From Branchiostoma floridae (lineage: Eukaryota; Chordata; Leptocardii; Amphioxiformes; Branchiostomatidae): a DNA stretch of 64,000 nt. Below are positions 57,710 through 64,000 of the stretch, in pieces. Position 1 is the first letter of the stretch. Every line of letters begins with the position of its first letter. The notes under the pieces were generated by a model. That model did no database searches. It was given only the letters and a program-made list of their open reading frames with translations, and had not been told where the DNA came from. The translations under genes were made by a program, and so were the position numbers. The DNA lies in NCBI RefSeq assembly GCF_000003815.2, contig NC_049985.1:3177872-3241871 (forward strand), written 5' to 3'.

Positions 57710-58195
57710 AGACACACACACACACACAGTCACACACCCAGACACACACATGCACACACACACACAGTCACACACATACACACACACACACACACACACA
57801 GTCACACACATACACACACACACACATGTACACACACACATGTACACACACACATGTACACACACACATACTAGTAGACACAAGTATGCACACGCACACG
57901 TATGCACACACAGACATACACAGATGCACAGACACACACACACAAGCACGTGACACACAGATACACACACTCACATGCATACATTCACATCCACACTCAC
58001 ACACACATGTGCACACACACACATGCACGCACACATGCACACACACACACACATGCACACACAACAGATACACACACACACATGCATACACACACACACA
58101 CTCATGCACACACATCGGCACACAGACACACACACACACACACATGTACACACACATGTGTACACACTCATATACACAGATGCCCACAATGCACA
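57710..58195. repeat. Long CA-rich microsatellite/minisatellite
   Basis: About 490 bp of (CA)n interrupted by 'catgtacac', 'catgcac' and 'gacac' words. All six frames stay open in places but are low-complexity (H/T or C/V) and not genes. Confidence 0.97.
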
Positions 58196-58257
58196 CACAG
58201 AGAGGGGGGCTGTTAAAAACAATGGAGTGGGATAGTTATTTTCACTATGCTGTATAG

Positions 58258-59241
58258 TAGTCAAGTCAAGTTTATTGCACGATTGTATCAGGTACAATGT
58301 ATGGCAAGTAACATGTATCACTAGCAACTACGAACTATCTACATGAGTATACTAATCTAACATAATAGAAAATAAGGCGGCATAGTGTATTTTACATTGT
58401 TAAAGCACGACTTCTCTTTTGCATAGCATTATATATATATTGGCCTAGGTGGACAGATATGGAGTCGGGACATGATAGAATTACATTGAATATTTCTCTA
58501 CTTGTATTAGGTAGTGTTGTTCTGTTGTTACACATGGTCAATAACTTTTTCCTTTCTTCATCATAACAAGGGCATATCATCAGGAAATAGTATTCATCTT
58601 CAATACTGTCTTTGCAGATGGGACACATTCTCTTTTCGGATGGTATATTTTTGTGACGACCCTTTTCAATTTCTAAACAATGTGCTCCAATCCTTAGTTT
58701 TGTTATGCTATTAGTGAATGATCTGTTTTGAATTGATAAAAGATAGTTTTCTAGCGCAAAGGTTGTCTTAATTTTCGAATATTTTGCCAGTTTACTAAAG
58801 TTTCTTATATTTTGTCTCCAGTTCGAAAGATATGTGTCCTTTAGGCGTTCCTTGAACATGTTTCCAAAATATTTGGCATCGACATTAGGGTTTAGCCAAA
58901 TATTTTGGAAACCATGTCTGCATAGTATATCTTGTACATGTGTAATCCATTCATGTTCTTGAGCAACAGCAGTGTCGTACGCTTTTTTAACAATTCTATC
59001 ATTAGACATATTGTGTAATCTAAGCCAATATTTAATCAGTCGTGTCTGGGTGTCTATATACAGTGGAAACACACCAAGCTCGCCCAGTACAGCAGCGTTA
59101 ACAGAACTTCTAGGAACACTAAGTAATACCTTACAGTAGTTAAGCAGTACATGTTCTAGATCGGGAATCTCGTAGGAAATATTAGGCTGCTCTAGTGTTA
59201 CGTTCTGATTTCTCAGGGCGTATGCTGTACCTTTATTACCC
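58258..59241 (-). mobile_element. 5'-truncated LINE, C-terminal domain only
   Basis: The minus-strand frame ending at 58392 carries the post-RT region of a non-LTR retrotransposon: NAAVLGELGVFPLYI, RLIKYWLRLHNMS, IRNFSKLAKYSK, LRIGAHCLEIEKGRHKN, and a zinc-finger-like CPICKD with a distal CPCYDEER. The 3' end at 58258 has a 'ttgacttgacta' tail on the element strand. No RT or endonuclease motifs are present. The truncated 5' end abuts the first MAT2B coding exon. Confidence 0.85.
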
Positions 59242-59244
59242 AGC

Positions 59245-61750
59245 ATGGGTCGAGTGCTGATCACCGGGGCGTCAGGCCTGCTGGGCCGCGCCCTCATGCA
59301 GGAGTTCCAGGGAGCAGCAGGGTGGGAGGTGCTCGGACTGGCCTACTCACGGGCGGGGGGGAGTCTGAAGAAAGTGGACCTGCGAGACCAGGCTGCAGTG
59401 AGAGAAACTGTACAGGAATTCAAGGTAGGCACGTAAGACATAGGCATGTGCCTCCAAGTACACATTTTGTATCAACCTTAGGATTGATGTGTTCTGAAAT
59501 TCAGATTTTCCCAAGGATTGTAGTGGAACTTGTTGCCATCAAGTACTGCAGGAGCATCGTCACTAAATAGTTTAAATTAATAAGGAAGGAAATTTGTATA
59601 ATATGCCTTTCCCAAAGGCACAAAGGACTCAAATCTAGGACCTCTGGGATTTGAGCCAAACACCCTACTGCTAAGCTACATGTGTAACAGTGGGTTTTAA
59701 GTGCTGCCAAACTGAGCTTGCCCAATGTGAGTGGCCCTTTTGGGGCAAGGGTTTAGTGGTTGAGTTTGTGATCTGGCGGCCTGGGTTCAGCACGGGTTTA
59801 AATCCTGGGAGCCAGGAGACTGTTAACTGTCTACTCCTTTCTAACACATTGTACAATGTACTTGGTGCCACTCCAATGCTGGCCTCACAGATTGCTCACC
59901 TGTTTTCCAGCCCAACATTCTGATCCACTCTGCTGCCCAGAGGAGGCCTGATGTTGTGGAGAAGGATGAAGAAGCGACGAGTGCACTGAACGTAGAGGCT
60001 ACAAGGACTGTGGCCCAGGCCGCAAGGTAACGTTGAGGACTCCCAATGCCTTATTCAGTATTGTTTGAAATTGAATCTTTTTATTCTAGGCTACACCAAT
60101 TAATTTCCTTGGTTGAGGGTCTGCATGGGGGGGGGGGGGAGGTGGTTGGTGGTGATGGCAACAATGATGTATGTCAAATTCAGATGAACATCTTAGTATT
60201 ACGCTAAAATTAAAAAACGCATTGTCTGCAATTTCAATAAATCTAATGTAATGAAGAAAGGCAATTGCTCCTTAACGGGGACATGTAATTTATGCAGTAA
60301 AAAAGTTTGTGTCATAACTTTTCCACTCAAATATTTTAAAGAACCTGATATAATTTGTCACTAGTTTTTGATGTCAATAAACCATTTCTGACTTTCTCAT
60401 TTCAGTTGACGTTGGTGCCTTCTTGGTATACATGAGCACTGACTACGTGTTTGATGGCAAGTCTCCGCCCCACAAGGTGACGGATCCTCCGAATCCGCTC
60501 AACAAATACGGCATCAGCAAACTGGCTGGGGAGAAGGTGGCACTGGAGGTGGCCAAAGGTAAGGCCAGAATCTCCAGGCAGATTTACCAGTACCATAAGA
60601 TAGTATCAAAGATCGCCATGGAGTAAAGTCATGGAGCCAAAGGCAGTCAGCCGGGCACCGTGGTGCTAATGCTTTAACGAGCAATTTATATCTTTATTGG
60701 GACAAGATCAGTGACCAGGAGATTGGCACCAAACAAGAAGGAAGGCAATTAATACCTACTCAGCAAGAAAAGTTTGATTAGGCAACAACTGGATGTTAAC
60801 AGCCTTTCTTCAAGCTGACTGGAGGCAGATTCCTGGTGCCCGACTGACTCCCTTTGGCCTTGCTTTGGTCTATTATAGGGTCACTAAGTGTCCAACGTAC
60901 ATACAGTACCTTTAGATACAGAATTTCAAAATGGACTGAAGTATCAGACATGACAGGTCATGAGGTCAATGGAAAAGGCTACTAATTCATGGGGAGGTAT
61001 ATTTTTGTCTGCCCTATCAGATGGTGCTGTGCTGAGAGTACCCATCCTCTATGGACCTGTGGAAGCGATTGACGAGAGCGCGGTGACGGTTCTCTTTGGC
61101 GCTGTGCAGAACACGGAAAAGACGGCAAAGATGTCGGACTACGAGAGGAGGTACCCGACACACGTGGATGATATTGCTGCGGTCTGCAGGCAGCTGGCAG
61201 AGAAAAGGCTACAGGTAAGAAATACCTAAGTAAGGCCAGAACAATTTGATTTGTTGGATTTAAAAAAAAATTAGAAAAAATGGGTACTTACTTTTATGGT
61301 AAGGCAGCACCTTGCCAGTTGTTTCTACCGTTAATGTCCTCTGATGCATGTATTTCCATGAACAGGACGCAAGCCTGCACAGTGTGTGTGTGTGTGGGGG
61401 GTAGGTGTGCTTTTATGGTAAGACAACACCTCGTTAGTAGATGCTAGTACCATTTATGTCTGATTTGATACATTTGTACACATTTCCATGACCAGGACCC
61501 AAGCCTGCATGGTGTGTTCCACTGGAGCGGAGACGAGGAGATGACGAAGTACACAATGTCTATCGCCATGGCAGAGGTGTTCAGCCTCCCCTCCTCTCAC
61601 CTGGTCCCCGATAAGGAGCCTTCGGGAGGAGCCCCCCGGCCTTACAACGCACAGCTGGACGTCTCAAGACTCACGGATCTTGGGATTGGGAAGACAAGGC
61701 CTTTTAGGGAAAGCATTAAGGAGGTCTTGCAACCTTTCTTGAAGAAGTAA
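59245..61750 (+). CDS. MAT2B: Methionine adenosyltransferase 2 subunit beta, 5 coding exons
   Basis: Exons 59245-59424, 59911-60026, 60406-60558, 61021-61214 and 61496-61750 encode an extended SDR/RmlD-like protein: [14 protein letters not shown] (nucleotide-binding loop), [40 protein letters not shown] (YxxxK), [42 protein letters not shown] and [13 protein letters not shown]. This order matches vertebrate MAT2B, the regulatory partner of the MAT2A S-adenosylmethionine synthetase. Exon 2 ends in phase 2 but exon 3 needs phase 1; joined as they stand they meet TGA at once. Either the sequence has a one-base error or this allele is broken there. The ATG sits just after an acceptor-like 'ttattacccag', so an earlier exon may exist. 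Confidence 0.9.
61290..61520 (+). repeat. Tandem duplication covering the last MAT2B intron-exon junction
   Basis: 61298-61390 repeats 61424-61515: 'atggtaaggcagcacct' against 'atggtaagacaacacct', then 'tttccatgaacaggacgcaagcctgcacagtgtg' parallels the true junction 'tttccatgaccag|gaccc' and 'aagcctgcatggtgtg'. The upstream copy runs into a GT repeat. It leaves a decoy acceptor followed by about 20 bases of exon-like sequence. Confidence 0.85.
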
Positions 61751-62760
61751 TTGTTGTAGTTGCAGATTTGTAAAATTTTGGTTTATTGGTTTAATTATAT
61801 ACTAGAAAGGTGAGCAATGAAAAACAATTTAAAGCTTGTCAATGAGAACTATTCCCATGAAAGCCCAAGGGGAGAGAGCAACAAAAACACCATGAGAAAG
61901 GTGAATGTTGACTTGTTGTTAAGAACTGTGATGATCTCAAAATATAAAAATTTGGCAGATAAAACCTTTGGAAAAAGCTGACTGCATAACAATTAGTAGA
62001 GGCGTCATGCTGCTAAATGAGGGGTGTAGAAAGTTGCTCAATGTAATTGTACTTGAAGGCCATTTTAGCGAGAAAAAACAGAAGCATGGTAAAAAAAGAC
62101 ATTCAATTTGTATTTGCTGGAAAAGAATAAACTACAATATGAAGGCTAGACTTGTGTCATGTGATATTTTCATCAGCTAAAAAAGGAACATATTGACACA
62201 TATTCATTGACACATATTCTTGCATATTCATGACGTGGTCCTTCAACAACTTGAAATGGAAGAAAAGTGCTACCAAAACAATTAGTCAGCCAATTCATAC
62301 ATTACATATAAAATTCAGTCCTTTTATTTCCTTCAATGTAGAACTCGTCATCAATTCTCTAGTAAAACTTCATCCAGGACATAATCATAACATGGGTTTG
62401 ACTATCTCAAGCAAATAAATCCTCTCTGCATCTAGTGTTCATATCTACACTGTCCATCTAGTTCGATTCAAGTAAAATGTACATTTTACACCATATTACA
62501 TGGAGTTTAGTCATGATATGTTAATTCCTTATCATCATACTTCATGTTTTTTAGGAACCAGCCATTTATAGATCGATGTTCTCATACATCTACAGAGACA
62601 TATATGTATATAATATAAGTGATTCTTCTTCCTTACAAAGAGGCCCTATCAATTTAAACAAAAAATTGTTTTTGATACCATTGACCTTCACATAGTTTTC
62701 CATTATTAACTCTACACGTCTACTCCTTTCCCACTGGATAAAAAGAATTTTGCTATTAAG
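61751..62760. other. MAT2B 3' flank and intergenic stretch
   Basis: AT-rich with AATAAA-type words, no exon or repeat recognised. The next gene lies on the opposite strand. Confidence 0.4.
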
Positions 62761-62764
62761 AAAC

Positions 62765-63141
62765 CTGAACTCTGGCTGTTCACTGACTAGCAGGATCTCA
62801 CACAAACATGAGCAGAGTTTATAATTATATCTAAAGCCAGCGGCAGACATGTTTCGATAACCAGACACCTTCACTAATTGTTGACCTGGTGACTAGTAGG
62901 GGATTCACACACACACACACAAAATATATTTCAATATCCAGGAACCTGAACACACTAGTTGGTCATGTTCAAAACTAGCACTGGACCTACATGTAATTTT
63001 TACATCTTACTCATTAAGATGTAGATATCATATATGTACCCCCCAACCTCCACTTCCCTACCAGGATACACTGCTGCAGAAATGTTTCTATAGCCTGGCA
63101 CCTGGACACACTGGTTGTTCATGTTCAAAACTAGCACTGGA

Positions 63142-63180
<39 letters not shown>

Positions 63181-63354
63181 ACACACACACACACAAATGA
63201 ACATACATGACATCTTTAACACTTAAGTTTGTACCAAGTACACGTAGCTATCAGATGTACCCCCCAACTTCCACCTAGGGTAGACAGTGGCAGACATGTT
63301 TCTATATCCAGGAACCTGGACGCATTGGTTGTTCATGTTCTGTAACTACAGGGG

Positions 63355-63391
<37 letters not shown>

Positions 63392-63545
63392 GTAATTTTA
63401 CATCTTTAAACAATAAAGTTTGCCCTAACAACCAATCAGATGTACCCCCCAACTTCTACTTCCCTGCCAGGATAGACAGCAGCAGACATGTTTCTGTAAC
63501 CAGGCACCTGGACACACTGGTTGTTGACCATGACCAGCGGGGTCT
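62765..63545 (-). repeat. Serial duplications of the last EGF exon plus CA microsatellite, about 5 copies
   Basis: The segment 'gcagacatgtttctgtaacc', 'aggcacctggacacactggt' and 'tgttca' recurs near 62850, 62945, 63085, 63300 and 63495, usually followed on the plus strand by 'gattcacacacac'. Copies still read (minus) as CVQVPGYRNMSAAVYPGREV variants. Only the 63495 copy is joined to the EGF coding sequence. The others lie beyond the stop, as decayed partial exons. Confidence 0.85.
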
Positions 63546-63635
63546 CGCAGGTACACTGGTAGATCCCGGGGGCGTGGCGCTGGCAGCGGGACTCTTCCGG
63601 ACACAGCTCCAGATCCAGCTCACAGTAGTTCAGAT
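63436..63635 (-). CDS. Terminal coding exon of an EGF-domain protein (partial gene)
   Basis: The exon starts after the acceptor 'gtttgttctag' at 63635 and ends with TGA at 63436-63438. It encodes an EGF-like module with cysteines in DLNYCELDLELC, ESRCQRHAPGIYQCTC and NNQCVQVPGYRN, followed by a short end (VYPGREVEVGGYI). The rest of the gene must lie to the right of the window. Six-cysteine EGF modules suggest an extracellular or membrane protein; its identity cannot be told from one exon. Confidence 0.75.
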
Positions 63636-64000
63636 CTAGAACAAACACTGTAGTGTTAATTACAATGACAATGATCTTTATTAGCACGTCTTCCCCGTAA
63701 TACTGTAGCTAAATAAAATGTTTCCGTAAAGAATCATTACAATGCCGGTGGAAGAGACAAAACGAAAGCTATGCTACACAACTAGTTATATCATTTACAA
63801 AATGATAAAAAATATACAATTCTAATGTCATGGAATATTCCAAGGTCAAAGAAGATGAAGAATAAAAAATGAAGAATCTATTATCTGGTACACTACATTC
63901 TGTGTGCGTCGATGTACAATGTAGGTTAGACATCCAGGTAATAAGATACGCCAAAAATAGTTACTCAAGCAACTGGATATGGTTTTGAAACGGTCAGACG
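63636..64000. other. Intron of the EGF-domain gene, to window end
   Basis: No second exon of this gene is visible before the window ends. Confidence 0.5.

Noticed and set aside
57606-58327. Several overlapping frames of 70-140 codons on both strands
   Set aside because: All come from the CA microsatellite and read as H/T or C/V repeats.

Overview
This window is intron-rich animal DNA. The gene set points to a cephalochordate (amphioxus, Branchiostoma-like): a chordate-type MAT2B and a CYP2-type P450 lie beside families that are greatly expanded in amphioxus (fibrinogen-related lectins, LRR-Ig receptors, CARD/STAND NTPase proteins). The sequence is also crowded with MITEs, tRNA-derived SINEs, 5'-truncated LINEs and CA/GT microsatellites. 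The species call is inference; no database could be searched.

Layout. 0-4.4 kb: microsatellite, then a decayed satellite array and other repeats, no gene. 4.5-7.05 kb (-): secreted fibrinogen-domain protein, 3 exons, 352 aa. 8.4-12.1 kb (-) and 18.3-22.4 kb (+): two intact paralogues facing away from each other, each with 5 coding exons at identical phases, encoding CARD - fibronectin III - one hydrophobic helix - STAND (NB-ARC-like) NTPase (707 and 731 aa). Between them lies an inverted, partly triplicated 5' flank broken up by transposons. A small non-coding LTR element (TRIM type, 22.38-24.27 kb) sits in the end of the + paralogue and supplies its stop codon. 27.0-34.2 kb (+): complete CYP2-clan P450, 7 exons, 498 aa. 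About 34.8-34.95 kb: a small fossil of a further STAND gene. 35.3-49.3 kb (-): a 19-exon secreted protein of 900 aa built from four divergent SOUL (HEBP-like) modules. 52.9-55.9 kb (+): LRR-Ig transmembrane receptor of 981 aa whose cytoplasmic tail holds about 20 tyrosine repeats, 13 of them YxN. 59.2-61.75 kb (+): MAT2B, 5 coding exons, with a one-base phase conflict at one junction. 63.4-64 kb (-): last coding exon of an EGF-containing gene that continues beyond the window.

How the genes relate. Three or four loci look like innate-immune components (soluble lectin, CARD-STAND pair, LRR-Ig receptor), but nothing shows that they act together. P450 and the SOUL protein are convergent neighbours, and both families have haem links, which may be chance. 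The most novel items are the CARD-FN3-TM-STAND pair, whose FN3 and TM exons are both frame-neutral cassettes, the tetra-SOUL secreted protein, and the repeated YxN tail of the LRR-Ig receptor.

Exon limits were set by hand from GT/AG sites, phase continuity and family patterns. Where all lengths and phases close, confidence is high; UTRs and transcription starts are mostly not determinable.
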